A stretch of DNA of 64,000 nucleotides from Blastobasis lacticolella (lineage: Eukaryota; Arthropoda; Insecta; Lepidoptera; Blastobasidae), in contig LR990059.1 in assembly GCA_905147135.1 (NCBI GenBank), positions 14,903,001 through 14,967,000 of the forward strand. The letters run 5' to 3'. Each line of letters starts with the position of its first letter. Position 1 is the stretch's first letter. Below are positions 1-11,940 of the stretch, piece by piece. The position numbers and the translations under genes are program-made. The notes below the pieces were generated by a model, which saw only the letters and a program-made list of their open reading frames with translations, ran no database searches and was not told the origin of the DNA.

Positions 1-381
1 TTAAAATGTCAACCCGGTCCACTTTAAAATTAGTTTCGAGACAGGATCCGTTGTCGTAATAACTTTAGTGTCTAATCCGACCAGATCCGAGATGATCCCC
101 GCCCTGTAGTCGCCTTGTAGTGATGGGAAAGAGCGCTAGGACCGAATATTTTTCAAATGTAATAAAATGAAAGTACTCTCAAGGTATATGCTCACAATGA
201 GTTTAACTCATCTGGTGGAAAGCGATTATGACGAAGTTGGAAATAAATTACATAAAGTGATTTTTTTACTTACTATCGCACATAAATTTAGTCAACAATA
301 TCACCTATTACATACAAATGCAGAATAGTGAATATAAAATTTAAAATTAGTGTGTAAAATAGTGAGGGTATTACATAATAA
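1..381. other. AT-rich sequence, no gene seen
   Basis: No coding potential and no recognised repeat was seen in this stretch. Confidence 0.5.
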
Positions 382-620
382 AGTGAGCATCGGTGCACTC
401 GTAAGCGATAGGTACCGGGTTCGATTCTCAATGCCGCCATATACAAATGACTTTTTCTGAGATATGTACTTTAGTTGATCACTGACAGATGCTCTTACGG
501 TGAGGGAAAATATCGTGAGGAAACCGGCACATTCAGGCGACTGAATGTGTAACCATAATTCAATCTAATTAAGTTCCCTTAGTTCCAGGGTCACGGAGGT
601 CATATAGCAGCCGCCTTAAC
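382..620 (+). repeat. Family A SINE, diverged, 3'-truncated
   Basis: It begins with a damaged tRNA-like head that keeps box B (ggttcgattc, around 417-427) and continues into the family core (gatgctcttacggtgaggg, cattcaggcgactgaatgtg, cagggtcacggaggtca). The head has lost part of the box A region. The short ORF reading through on the minus strand is not a gene. Confidence 0.8.
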
Positions 621-2029
621 AGGAACAAAGGAATCGATAGCGGAGGCACTTCCAAAAAATTCAGGCACGCACAAATCAGTCTTGGTCTCACAGACCGAAT
701 CTTTCCCCCATCACTACCCTTGCGAGATCTCGACAACAAGTTTATAATGGAGTTGCTGAAAGGTCTGTGTTGAGGCCCATTTGTGGAGGCTCGACTAATT
801 GTCATAGTGTCGGTTATCCCGCCTGAAACACGACATGCTTGTTCTCTACAGAAGAGCCGTATTTCACAATTAAGTTGTAAACAGAGTAAGCTTTAATGTA
901 ATTTTTCAACACACTTACTTGTAAAGAGGTTATTTAGCCGATTTTCATTTGATTAATGTTAGAAAAAATATAATGGTTTATGGTAGGTATGGCTGTATAC
1001 ATGCATCTTCATCATTTTTGTAGCACTGAATGTAAACGTCAATGATCTGTCACTGTCATTCGATATCTTGTCAAATCGACCCCTCGTTGCCACGACATGT
1101 ATTCTATTCACAATCCATAATGTATTGTGACGTATTTTTGTATCATTTGATAACATCTACGTATTCTGGACACCTCTTTATAAAAAAAGAAAAGACTAAT
1201 TACTAACTAGAATCTGGGTTTGATGAACAAATAAATCAACATCGAAGCAATATCCAGACACGCACGACTCGCTCTGCTCCTCAATAAATAATATTAACTT
1301 GGTTAGGCTGGGAGTATATATTTTTCATCTCGAAATATTATTAAGTAAACAGACGATATTTATCCAACCAAGGCAGATCTAATAAATGTAAATCAAGCCC
1401 CGAAATACAATAAATGAATAACAAAACAAAAACCACGTCTTCACTTATCTGTCTACCCACAAGAAGCCGCCCAAGAAACCCGATAGGGTGGCTATATTTC
1501 ACTGTCTACCTCCTTTTAAATTCGGATAGATACAAACGGGGGACTTAACGACAGGGGTGATAAGCACCAAATTGCTGGAGTGAATAATTTGCTACTCCGA
1601 TACCACCCTGTTCTCCTCTTCGCGTGACAGAGGGACGTTAACACGGCTTTCTTATTAGAGCATTCTGTTGTAGGAAGGCAAGTAAATAATATTGATGAGG
1701 ATAAAGTAGCGTATTCGCTGTTTCTGGTATGATTATTTATACGATAACTTACTGTAACTATCTATGAATGGATACCTAAGTTTTTCTCTAGTTTAAGGAC
1801 TATTCATATTTCTCAATGTTTTATTTTGTCTTTTACTTAAGAAATGTACTTTTTTACATGGAAAGTGATAGAGCAACATTCTAATTAGTTTACCTGACAC
1901 CACGCGAACTACGCGCTACACGTTTCTTCGCTTAAAAACTTTATATGTCCACGCGTGGTTTCCCGAGGGTTTCTCTCGCATCTCGTCTGGCACGCAGCTA
2001 GCATTTTCATTCACACTTTTTCGAGCCCT
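621..2029. other. Intergenic/intronic, no feature seen
   Basis: About 1.4 kb with only very short ORFs, none with a recognisable domain. No inverted or tandem repeat stood out. It probably belongs to the long NCX intron (inference). Confidence 0.4.
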
Positions 2030-2315
2030 AAAGTACTATGGCATTCGGGGAGTCCGACTCGTACCCCAAAGTTCGAACCGCAGTGCCATGTAACAATGAC
2101 TTTATATGCATTAGTTGAACACTAACAGATGCACATACTGTGAGGGCAAACATTGTGATGAAACCTGCACTTTCAGGCGTCTGAATGTGTAGGTCACGGA
2201 GATCAGATGGCAGTCGCTCCACTATAATTACCTGATGTGCGAAACCCTGGATCATGGTCAAGGTGGAACCCGGGCACTCGCGCGCTACAGCACAACCAAG
2301 AACCTTGCCACGCGG
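2030..2315 (+). repeat. Family A SINE, diverged
   Basis: Head remnant (gagtccgactcgta, then gttcgaaccgcagtgccat) followed by the body: cactaacagatgc, catcgtgatgaaacct-like text, cggaggtcagatggcagtcgctcc-like text and the 3' part tggatcatggtcaagg. It has small internal deletions relative to the copy at 42790. Confidence 0.8.
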
Positions 2316-2546
2316 CAAGATGACCCAAACACTCGGAAAGAAAGAATTAGAGAAAGACCTACAAAGACGAGAAGTTCCTCTATATATACTTGTAACGAAC
2401 ATAACGTTCCTTTATTGAGTTTTCAAGAAAATACCATGCCTCGCCAAAAGCGTATTTGCCTTTTATATAAAGCCACCTCACCCCATTGAGCGACTAGACG
2501 ACCTCGATGACGACAAAATTACTAGTAATTATAAACTTTATTACAA

Positions 2547-2815
2547 TGGCCGTATGGTGTCCGGCAGAGTAGAATAGCACTAACCCCTTACACTCTTGGG
2601 TGTCGTACAAGGCGACTTATGTTTTGGAGGTAAAAGATCAGGAGTCTCGGTAGTCTGGAAAATGGGCAGCAGCATTTTCCATTGTTAAATTTAAAAACTG
2701 CGATCTCCAACCCGCCTGCCAAGCGTGGAGACTATGGCAGTAACTTCCCCTTTCGGAGGAGAGGCCCGAAGTCCTGCAGTGGACTGTTACGGGCTGTGAT
2801 GATGTGATGATGATT
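2547..2815 (-). repeat. Family B repeat, near full length
   Basis: Read on the minus strand it runs from the cagcccgtaacagtccactg end, through the central gcgggttggagatcgcag, to ccggacaccatacggcc. The 5' side ends in a GATGATGATG-type microsatellite, as in the other copies. Confidence 0.85.
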
Positions 2816-3159
2816 ACATTCTAAAACTGCAAAGCAACTTCAACTAATAATTTTATACCGCAATTAAACGGTACACGATTTGAATGCTTTCTGTGAAATG
2901 CCACTTGCTTATCATAACGTTTTGTAAACTGAAAAGGACTAGTAAATCAAAGTACTACTTTACTTGTTCTTGTGTCTCGATATTTATAATAACTGCAACG
3001 TGACCTAAAACCCTTAAAAGGCGTTACATTTAATAATGGGCTGCATACATGGCTAATTAGTAAAACCTTTTATTCACTTTAAGAATTTTATAATTACAAT
3101 TTTAATAAGTCATTGTTACAAGTCATTGTTATTTTTCTTTTAGTTATATATGTTAGTGT
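2816..3159. other. AT-rich, no feature seen
   Basis: No ORF, RNA gene or repeat recognised. Confidence 0.4.
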
Positions 3160-3387
3160 AATACGGTGAGGGAAAACATCGTGATGAAACCTGCACATTC
3201 AGGCGACTGGATGTGTAACCATGATCCAATCTGGTCAGGTTCCCCTGGTAGCAGGGTCATGGAGGTCAGATGGCAGTCGCTCCACTGTAATTACCTGACC
3301 TGCCAAATCCTGGATCATAGTTAAGGCGGACCCCGGGCCCTCGTGCGCGAGAGCACAACCGGGACATTAACGCCAAGATGATGATGA
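3160..3387 (+). repeat. Family A SINE, 5'-truncated
   Basis: It lacks the tRNA-like head and starts at tacggtgagggaaaacatcg. The rest is well preserved through cctggatcatagttaaggcg to gggacattaacgccaag plus a short GATGAT tail. Confidence 0.85.
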
Positions 3388-4082
3388 TTAGTGTAATATC
3401 GATGACGTAGTACCAATACCTCCTAAAGTTCCATTTTGGCATTTTTTTGTTTTTAATGTCAATCGACGCAGAATGCAATTTCGCTAGTGCTGGCAAGACC
3501 CCTAAGTTTGATATTCGATTTTTCGTAACTAATAGAATAAGCTTTTAAAAAATAAACTTCTATAAAAAATAAAAATGTGAGATTTTTTTTGTTTCTTGAA
3601 AAGTTAGGAGATATTGGTACTTCGTCGTCGATATACCTATAGTACATCTGTATGAGTCAGATATGAGACAGACTGCTGAACGAATGTCAAATACGTATTT
3701 TCCCATCTATGTAACACACAGTAAAAACAATAAAGATTTTATGATTATGTTCACTTAGAGGCACCAACGACAGCACTTTACCTGTCCTGCATGCACTATA
3801 GAGTGACGGTGAAGGATGTGGTGGAGTATATCCGGCAAACTAAACAATACGTCGTGAGAGTCGCCTCGATGCAACGGTTTTCAATTTTGATTTGCGAAAA
3901 TTTTATAATTATTTAAATTCACATTTGCCAAATCGAAAGAGTACCGTTCAAAAATAGGAAAAATCAAAATATAGATATCTCGAATCTAGCCATCAAGGGA
4001 CATTTTACTCGTTCGTTGTGCTGGTACCGGCGGCGGTCGATTTAGGGGCCAATGAAAGAGCAATTTTGGCCGAAAGGAGTAA
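3388..4082. other. No gene seen
   Basis: AT-rich sequence with no supported ORF. The stretch 4020-4082 may be diverged flank related to the palindromic MITE that follows. Confidence 0.4.
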
Positions 4083-4149
4083 GCTCTGTCCTAATTGGCG
4101 GCGGTCGTGCGACCATGATCGTACGACCGTTACCAGTTAGGACAGCGCC
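4083..4149. mobile_element. Short palindromic MITE, TWA-flanked type
   Basis: A 67-bp palindrome. The left arm starts gctctgtcctaattggcgg and the right arm ends ttaggacagcgcc. The centre repeats cgtgcgaccatgatcgtacg. It is flanked by TAA on the left and TTA on the right. The same termini occur at 37088-37203 and 62538-62635, where target duplications are clean. TWA duplications with GGC-starting ends are typical of PIF/Harbinger MITEs. Confidence 0.7.
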
Positions 4150-4365
4150 TTAGCTTGAAGACACACTGTTGAAAAAGCGCCGCGCGGCGTACTGTACGAT
4201 GTGGCAAAACTTGTTACTCGCCGAGAAATTTGTATGCAAGTACATTGACAGATGGCTGTTGATTGGTATTTCTACTATGTGGCGGTGGTACTACTGATGT
4301 GACACTACGGGTCTCATAAGTGATATTTGATAATAAGGTTAGTTTAGGTTTAGTTTAGTTACCTA

Positions 4366-5363
4366 TAAGTAAAGGTTGGACCATTTAAAATTTGGAATTT
4401 GAATCGGTTATAAAAAAAAACCTATTGAATATTTTTTCAAAGTTATGAGTTTATTAGAAAGATTGAATCTTTACATTTAGGAATAGAAGATAACATCAAT
4501 CAAATAACTGCCACGGCTTGTCTTACAATACCTAATTCGAACAATCCAAATTTACAGTACGTTTTCGATTGTTTGGGTATCTATTTCGTTAATGGCAACT
4601 TCGATTTCATGTTTCAAGTCATCAATCGTCTCTGGATGGTTAGCGTAACACTTGTCCATAACGGTTCCCCATAAAAAAAGTCCAACGAAGTTAAATCGCA
4701 GCTGCGAGTTGGTCAATTGACATCACCATTTCGGCTGATTAGGCGATTTTCGAAAACAGTGTGCAAAAGATCGATGGTTACGTTGGCTGTGTGACATGCT
4801 GTGCCGTCCTGTTGAACAAAAATCGCTTAGCATGGCGCGGTAGCGATTGCCATTCACTGTAACGGCGTTTCCCTGCTAATTTTCGAAGAAAAATGGCCCA
4901 ATAATGCCGCCAGGCCAAAAACCGCACCAGACAGTCACTCGTTGTGGATGCATTGGTTTCTCCACGATGAGGTGTGGATTTTCTGAGCCCCAGATACGAC
5001 AATTTTGCTTATTGACGTATCCTCCGAGGTGGAAATGAGCATCATCTGAAAAGATGATTTTTCGCTAAAAATGCTCATCATCGATCAAGCGGTCTTCGGC
5101 CCATTGAGCAAACCGAAAGCACATCGGATGGTCATGCAGCTTCAGCTCTTGCACTAATTGAACTTTGTACGCATTTTTAGTAGAAGACTTGCCACTTTGG
5201 AAATAAGTTTTTAATATTTCCCAACTTTGTTCAAGCAGAAAGCGGCCTATTTTATATTTCAAACATAAAACTAACTTTCTGTCACATCGGAAATATCATC
5301 AAACCTTCTAATCTCAAAATAACCTATAGTTTCAATTCCAAACGTTACATGGCCCACCCTATA
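4366..5363 (-). pseudogene. mariner-family (DD41D type) transposon relic
   Basis: The minus strand encodes pieces of an IS630/Tc1/mariner transposase in shifting frames. An N-proximal piece WAEDRLIDDEHF lies near 5065-5100. The block around the first catalytic Asp (FSDDAHFHL, then NKQNCRIWGSENPH) lies near 4975-5055. TVWCGFWPGGIIGPFFFEN follows. The second Asp is in QQDGTACHTA near 4800 and the third in LTSLDFFLWG near 4665. I count 41 residues between the second and third Asp, the spacing of the DD41D (rosa-like) group. Related inverted ends lie at about 4371-4415 (ggttggaccattt) and 5325-5363 (rc gggtgggccatgt). About 14 codons are missing between YRAMLSDF and QQDG, and there are frameshifts, so it is dead. 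Confidence 0.85.
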
Positions 5364-5446
5364 CCTAGTTTTAGTAAAAATAATATATAAATATGATTTA
5401 TAAAAGAATTAGCATAAGTAGTTTAATTAAGTTACGTTCAATTCTA

Positions 5447-5510
5447 CGTTCTAGTTGGCAACGGTCGTGGGACCATGGTCGTGCGACGAACGTCGCCCGA
5501 CCAATACTCT
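5447..5510. mobile_element. Partial copy of the TWA palindromic MITE
   Basis: It contains ctagttggcaacggtcgtg, gaccatggtcgtgcgacg and cgtcgcccgaccaata, the arm sequences of the complete copy at 37088-37203. The outer end on the right is missing. It lies 84 bp beyond the mariner relic. Confidence 0.6.
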
Positions 5511-5512
5511 TA

Positions 5513-6430
5513 TGTATTTTATGTAACTTCCTGTATTACATAAAGTAAAGTAAAGTAGTAAATTCAAAATTTAAATTTTCCTGTTTATATTCTGTGCAAT
5601 TATTTTCCCGCTAAACAGAATATTTTTTGTAATTGTTGTAATTTGTGTTTGTGAATGTTTTTTCTTATTTTAAGCAAATCAATAGATAAATGTGAAAGTA
5701 GTAAAGTGAATTTCCCGCCGCTTGATATCCTCGACGCGTAGATACAGATAACAGAACTGACTCGCAGCTTACTTCCAGCAAAGTTGAGAAAATTAGAGGT
5801 ACGATATTTTAACATAAAAATATGAGTATAGATAAAGTAATGTATGCCACTGCATATAATTAGGTATTAAAACACTCGTATCAAACTATTATCATACTCG
5901 GCTACGCCTCGTATGATAAACAGACACTCATGTTTTAATACTTATATATGACAGTTGACCCATTTTATATGACAGTTGCATAAACTACTATTTTAAAATT
6001 GTATAGGCTGGCGTGAAAAAAGTATATTCTTAAACAACTGTTTTCGAATATGAAATTGGAACATTACGCTATGAGTGTAGATAAATAAATATTTAATCAG
6101 AGGAGGCTGATGTCTAGTAGGTCAAGTAGGAACTATATCTATAAGTTCTCGTTTATCTTAACATACTTGTCTATGTCGTGCTGTGTCACACATACACACG
6201 TTTTTAGTTACAACGTCGTGTAGTGGACATCTACGACGTACATTGTAAGAATTTCACGTCATGACGTCGCAACGTACCATCATTTCAGTGAAACTCGAAA
6301 AATGGACTGCGCTAAACGTATTCTTCTTCATCTGTTATTAAGTAGACGTACAACGGCGTAGGAGTGCATTAAGTTTCAACGATGCAACGTCGCGATCCAA
6401 TGAATTATTGAATCGTGCGAAATAACACCT
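5513..6430. other. No gene; one imperfect hairpin inside
   Basis: Short ORFs here have no recognisable domain. An imperfect inverted repeat spans about 5862-5942: gtattaaaacactcg on the left and the complement of catgttttaatac on the right, with a loop containing ctcggctacgcctcg. Its origin is unknown; a foldback MITE is possible. Confidence 0.4.
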
Positions 6431-6606
6431 GAGGGCTGAGTGTAAGTTTTGCTTCGATTTTACTATCGCGTTTCGTGCGTTTACGACGAAATTAGTATGA
6501 AGAAAAATCCTCATTTACGTCAGGTGGCGCTGTACATTTTTCCATACTAATTTTCACGAGAACGCATTAGTAAAGTAAAACCGAAGCAAAACTTACACTC
6601 AGCCCT
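6431..6606. mobile_element. Foldback MITE, ~176 bp
   Basis: Terminal inverted repeats of at least 34 bp: gagggctgagtgtaagtttt at the left and its complement aaaacttacactcagccctc at the right. Complementarity continues inward (ttttactatcgcg against cgcattagtaaag, and aaattagtatg against catactaattt), leaving a ~35-bp centre. I could not settle the target duplication. Confidence 0.75.
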
Positions 6607-6624
6607 CTGATAAAACTAATATTG

Positions 6625-6980
6625 GGAGCGTCGGTGGTCGACTGGTAAAGGTATCCGACTCGTAAGCGAGAGGTACCGGGTTCGAATCCCACTGCGGCCA
6701 CATACCAATGACTCGTTTCTGAGTTATGTATATTAGTTAAAGGCTAACCGATGCTCTTACGGTGAGGGAAAACATCGTGATGAAATCTACAAATTCAGGC
6801 GATTTTAAAGTGTAACCATGATTTAATCTGGTCAGGTTCCACTGTTAGCAGGGTCACGGAGGTCGGATGGCAGTAGCTCCACTGTAATTATCTGATCTTC
6901 CAAATCTTTTATCATGGTCATGGTGGACCCCTGGCCCTTAAGCGCGACATCATAACCAGGACATTAACGCCAAAATGACA
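6625..6980 (+). repeat. Family A SINE, full length
   Basis: Complete copy from gagcgtcggtgg through box B (ggttcgaatcc, around 6680) to gggacattaacg-like text, with point changes. A further 3' fragment of the family (gctgggacattaacgcctag) lies about 90 bp downstream near 7100-7118. Confidence 0.85.
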
Positions 6981-7469
6981 CACATAAACATTCCGGAAGC
7001 AATTCTTTATGTGATGGTGAAAACCACATCAAAATCCATTACGTGGGTTAGGAATTAGCGGATATACATGGTCAAGTAATCTCCGGATCGAAAGCAAAGC
7101 TGGGACATTAACGCCTAGACGATTATTTTTTTCATTTTTGCCACCAATAAGATAAGAAACAGTATAACAAGTTTTTACTTTCCAAAAACGTACGCCAAAC
7201 GAGCAAGCAATATGACACTGACAAATAGAACCGTCTTTTGCTTCTCTCATATATACGTAAATTCAACGCAAAATAGGCGAGAACCATTTGTGAATTTCTC
7301 CAAAATACCAAAGCGGACCAGACAAATACCAGGGACAATTCATTCCTCGCGAAATATCATAGGCGATGTAATACCCGGAGGAGCCTCAAGGGCACGTATT
7401 TTCATAAATTTCAAGACTTACCGCTAGAGCTTGTACAGGGTGTACCAAACAGTAAGTTTACTTATTTAT
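6981..7469. other. No gene seen
   Basis: Apart from the short family A fragment near 7100, nothing was recognised. Three overlapping ORFs of ~70 codons on both strands look like chance. Confidence 0.4.
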
Positions 7470-7575
7470 TAAAGTATTTAAGTAGTATATCAGTTATCTA
7501 GCACCCATAGTACAAGCTTTGCTTAGTTTGGGGCTAGATGGCGCTGTGTGAATTTGTCCACGAATATTTATTTAT
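7470..7575 (+). repeat. Family C SINE, 3' part
   Basis: It carries the family C body: cagttatctagcacccatag, caagctttgcttag, gggctagatggcgctgtgtg and the tail gtccacgaatatttatt. The tRNA-like head is absent. Confidence 0.8.
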
Positions 7576-8618
7576 TATTTTATTTATTGCTTCAAAAGTA
7601 ACAAAAACATTATGAACCCTTACGGGCACTGCAATTATAAACTTTATACTAAGCATTATGCATAAATAATTATAACAAAGTTGTTTGTTTTGTAAGTCCC
7701 TGAATAAAGAGACTGGTGTTATAAAAACGTGTGTGTTTGTGGCATCGTGCGGTTGGATTGATTTCGATACGGTTTGTTTTACTTCAAAATAACTTTAATC
7801 GGGACGATCTTATCTTTGCTTTTTTTTCTAAATCGGTGCAGTAGTTTGGGAAATAGAGTGTAATATGTTCCTAGAGTTTGGGTGGGTAACATCTGTGGAA
7901 TGGGGTTCGTTAATTAATATTTATTAATTTTCGAAACGCCGTTGGCTGAATAATAGGATATACAACGTCGAGCTACTACCGTCGCCGTATAAAAAAGACT
8001 AGTATGATTTTATGATTGCAAAGGTAAGACAACAAAGGTTAGGACTGACTACCATTGCCACTTTGAAATATTGAGGTCAAACATTTTGAAATATTTATGT
8101 ACTTATTTGTATAATTAGCCCGAATACTCGAATGTCTCTTAATTTTAAGGACTCATTAGATATCATGGTCATTAGATTTGAAAGTGACAGCATAATATTT
8201 AAGGAAACCCTTGTAATTCGTAACGCGTAAAATAAATGGACTTTCTGCCTCATCCTGTACAATGAAGTGAGTACCACTTTACTTATTTACATCACACGCC
8301 ACACGCTGCTGTTTTAATGCAATTTACGTTTTGGTGACTGCCTGTCCTAATTTACATAGCTTTATTATAGCAACGTTTTATTTTATGCCGAGTTTGTGCT
8401 TTTGATGTTGTAAATGGCAGGAAAATTCGCTACAGTACGTGCTTGGTAATTGGAGTACTGGTTTGTTTGATTAACTGTGACGAGACACGTGTGGGTAGGT
8501 ATAGATATATTCGTTTGTAGGTATTTTTATATGTTTACGTAGGTAGATAAGAGTTTTTGTTCATGATTGTTTTTGTATAGCACTTTTTACAAGTTTTTAT
8601 TTAAATTATGTAGGTAGG
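7576..8618. other. No gene seen
   Basis: AT-rich, with only short ORFs. Near 7820-7850 there is a weak match to the dispersed aaatcggt..cagtagttt repeat seen better at 51690-51895. Confidence 0.4.
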
Positions 8619-8824
8619 TATCATCATCACAGCCCATAACTGTCCACTGTAGCAGTTGGCAGGCGGGTTGAAGATCGCAGTGTTATAAATATAACAAAAA
8701 AGTCGCTGCCCATTTTTAAGCCTATGGAGACTTTTGATCTTTTGTCTCGAAAACATACGCCTTGTACGACACCCACGAGTGTAAGGGGTTGATGCTATTC
8801 CACTCTACCGGATACCACACAGCC
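8619..8824 (+). repeat. Family B repeat, internally deleted
   Basis: It starts tcatcatcacagcccata and ends accggataccacacagcc. The part between the tccactg start and ggcaggcgggttg, normally carrying ctctcccacgaaagg, is missing. Confidence 0.8.
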
Positions 8825-9636
8825 GTTCAATTGAGCTGATATTTGGTATTGGTACATATGTAACTTGGATAACAATGCATTAATACCATGAAGCTGGTCT
8901 GATAATGGAGTCGGAAGCTTGCCTACTGCAATCAATAAGATAACCCTACAGTGCTTGGACTCGTTGGTATTGGATCTTGATGAGTACTATATTGCGAGAT
9001 AAAAGCTGAAAAAAATATTTTTAATTTGAGAACTTATTTTTAAATTCCATCGAAACTACATTTTCATGTTCAGGCATAGTCAATCATCAGCCGTAACGTC
9101 ACCTACCACCATCATCCACCATTATCATCATCCGAGCGGTCATTCGAGGCTTCTGACAGGGTTGCTTTGTCACTTTGCCATCTTCGACATCGGTTGGGTT
9201 TCGCATCCGACTCGGCGAGGTCAAAGAAGTAGTTATTTATGTGGCTCTTTTTAGCAAGGACATTTTGCGAGATAGGTTTATGCTAGCTAGAATTCTGTGG
9301 CGAGGATATCTATATGTAGGTTAAGGGGCTACCATTTTCCGTATATGGCCGAACCGGCTATGATAGTCAGCCCAGTTCCTTCCAGAAGTCTATTAGTCTC
9401 TTAGGACATTCACAGACCTCGCGAAGGGAACCTGTTCTAGTGAGGCTCTTTGGCTCTGTAGTCCTTTAGTTCCTCGCACTTCAGGCATTATATACATATA
9501 TATGATATAAATTTATATCTGTATGCCAGGGGCTTACACCCGTATTCAGAAACGTTACTATTAGGTCTCACAGTGCTCGCGTGCTACAGAAATTCCATCT
9601 AACAAAACTTGAGTAACGATCGGACCACGTATCCGT
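8825..9636. other. No gene; one short dispersed fragment
   Basis: Around 9380-9420 the text ccagaagtctattagtctct matches 57205-57232 (ggaagtctattagtctct), so a small repeat is shared between the two sites. It may derive from a retrotransposon, but I cannot name it. Nothing else was recognised. Confidence 0.4.
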
Positions 9637-9795
9637 CCATCATCATCATCACAGCCCGCAACAGTCCACTGCAGGACTTAGGGCCTCTCCCACGAAAGGA
9701 GAGGTTAGTGCCATAATCTCCACGCTTGGCAGGCGGGTTGGAGATCGCAGTGTTTAAATATAACAATGGAAAATGCTGCTGCCCATTTTATTATT
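9637..9795 (+). repeat. Family B repeat, 3'-truncated
   Basis: The first half is well preserved: cacagcccgcaacagtccac, ctctcccacgaaaggagag, ggcgggttggagatcgcag and aacaatggaaaatgctgctg. It stops at gcccattt and runs into a TTA microsatellite. Confidence 0.85.
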
Positions 9796-9860
9796 ATTAT
9801 TATGCGTATCCGTCCAAATTAGTGAAAGTTTTTTATTTTTTTATTAGACTAGCCTGCCAT

Positions 9861-10132
9861 TGACGACCTGAGTGGTTCAGTTGGTTAACATGCCGGTTGC
9901 CGCAGAGGTCCGGGGTTCGATTCTCGACCGAGCAGAAATTGAAATGATGAATTTAAATTTCTGTTACGGATTTGGTGTAGTATGTGTAATAAGTATGTAT
10001 TATTATTTAAGAAAAAAGTATAAAAGTAGTTTATCAGTTATCTAACACCCATAACACAAGCTTTACTTACTTTGGGGCTAGATGGCGTTGTGTGAATTTG
10101 TCCAAGCATATTTATTAATTTTATTATCCACT
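9861..10132 (+). repeat. Family C SINE, full length
   Basis: It has the tRNA-Gly-like head (gacctgagtggttcagttgg with box A; ggttcgattctcg with box B, around 9915), the agaaattgaaatgatgaa spacer and the 3' body cacccataacacaagcttta to gtgtgaatttgtcc. It ends in a TTATTA tail. Confidence 0.9.
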
Positions 10133-11695
10133 ATCTTAACTGGTCAATCAAACATGGAGCAGTATTAAACGCAGTATATTCCATTATCAGACAAGAATAG
10201 TAACGCTACTTTACTAAGACCAGTATTATTTGTGACTACGGATGTTAGAGACCTCGGTTGCTCGCACGAATTGTCTGTCGCCAGTCCTGAGTTACGTCAT
10301 TGAGGAAATGAGATTATCCGCAATAAACAGCAGAAATTGTTCACGAGATCCTGCATTTCTTTTTTCGTGGCAACAGAGCAAACCCCAATTGTAATAAGGA
10401 GTCATTTGACGGATATTTCACAAGCTCCAATCTTATTTGTACTTTAGTTGTTTTTTTTTGTTAAGGAATACAAACAGCTAACAATAGTACTCGCAGTAAA
10501 TGAAAATAATATGCACATTGCAATATCAGTTAAGTTTCTACAGAATTTTTTTTCGGAAGAAGTTTTTTTACTCTTCCCCAAAAGTGGTTTGGATAGGATA
10601 GCTTATAGCTCGCAAGAACTAGGTTCGTAGAATTTGAGTAAATTCAGGTTGTAAGCTATCTACGTATTTGTCTTTATCCAAATCCAATCAGCCATGATTA
10701 ACAAACAAACATAACAACTTACACATTCATATTAAGACAGACTAATATAAAATAATATGAATAGGATTTACTTCTTACGTAACACAGCACTCCGAATATT
10801 AAACGTAACAGCACGTTCATGGAAGCAATCTCTTTATTTTCCTAATAAACAGTTTCATAATAAATGTACATATCAGAAGCACTACAGGGTACCGATTCTG
10901 GTGTGCAATGCAGTAGTTATTATGTTGCAATGTAACTGTGATGTTACTATAACTACATCAAGGTATCGAGTCAGTCCCAGCATCATCCCAGTTAAATTGC
11001 AGTTGAATCATTGACACATTTTCGTTGACAGAATTGAAGGCAGTTTGACAACTAAGAAAGATGCAACTTAGTAATTTATTTATTTATTTATTGGAGCACC
11101 AACAGCCATATAAAACCATAATGCAACTCAAGTACCAGAAAACGAATTGTGGAAAGGATCGAACTCATGAAAGTTGCAACTCAACATCTGTCATTTGAAT
11201 AACAATCACACGTTTGACATACGATGCAATTGTAATGTTACTGCAACTGAGACGATTTCCGTACCAGAATCGAAGCCCAGGGAATAATAGATATTCCGTG
11301 GTATCCAGCAACATGATAATAATTGCGACACCAACACCACTAGCCACAGATTACAATAAAATGTTGGTGAGAGACAAACGGTAAGTATATCAATATAAAA
11401 CAGAAGCTGCACCCACAGAGCACCAGGTTGCTATTAATTACATAATATAAACAGGATATAACGTAACATAGTACCCCGAATAATCGTAGCTATTCCTTCC
11501 AAGTGGAACCGTAACAGCACGTTCATGGTAGCCAAATTGCAGAAATTCACGAACGCTATGAGGGAAAATGAGACGCCCACTTTAAAGTTGGTAAGAACAC
11601 GCTTTTGCCACGGCAGGAGTTTTAATCGAAGGCTCTAGCATCGCAATAAGTGGTTCCTTACTGGAATCTTCACGTTTAAGATACGAAGGCGTTTG
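10133..11695. repeat. Unnamed low-copy repeat pair in AT-rich DNA
   Basis: Two related segments lie ~690 bp apart. Near 10763-10825 and 11452-11530 both carry cgtaaca.agcactccgaata-like text followed by cgtaacagcacgttcatgg. Between them, several blocks with gcaactcaa/atgttactgcaac and gtaccagaa recur. I see no ORF with a domain and cannot name the element. 10133-10750 has nothing recognisable. Confidence 0.45.
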
Positions 11696-11940
11696 AAACT
11701 AGCCTTTTGAGTCGCTTTGTCTCGTCCTTTATAATGCGTACGGCTAAGGGATGGAACGCGTTGCCTGCGAGTGTGTTCCCTGATCAATATTATCTTTGCC
11801 TTGAAGGTAATATTATCGTTAATATTACCTTCAAGGCTAGAGTGAATAGGCTGTTCCAAGACGGATATGTTCCATCTTCGGCCGCATCGTCATTTACCAA
11901 CAACTGGGTTGGTGTTCAAATGCCTGTCTAATATAAAAAA
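11696..11940 (+). pseudogene. Non-LTR retrotransposon 3' end, jockey/CR1-like
   Basis: It encodes the C-terminal signature of the reverse-transcriptase polyprotein tail: RTAKGWNALPASVFPDQY, then FKARVNRLFQDGYVPSSAAS and a stop. Related tails lie at 28445, 44425, 59305 and 60484. It is unusual in holding a short inverted duplication at about 11798-11838 (ccttgaaggtaatatt against aatattaccttcaagg), which inserts a hairpin into the frame. Confidence 0.75.

Noticed and set aside
2028..2402. 124-codon minus-strand ORF
   Set aside because: It runs through a family A SINE; the same peptide phrases come from other SINE copies (for example minus 42880-43083 and plus 58638-58889).
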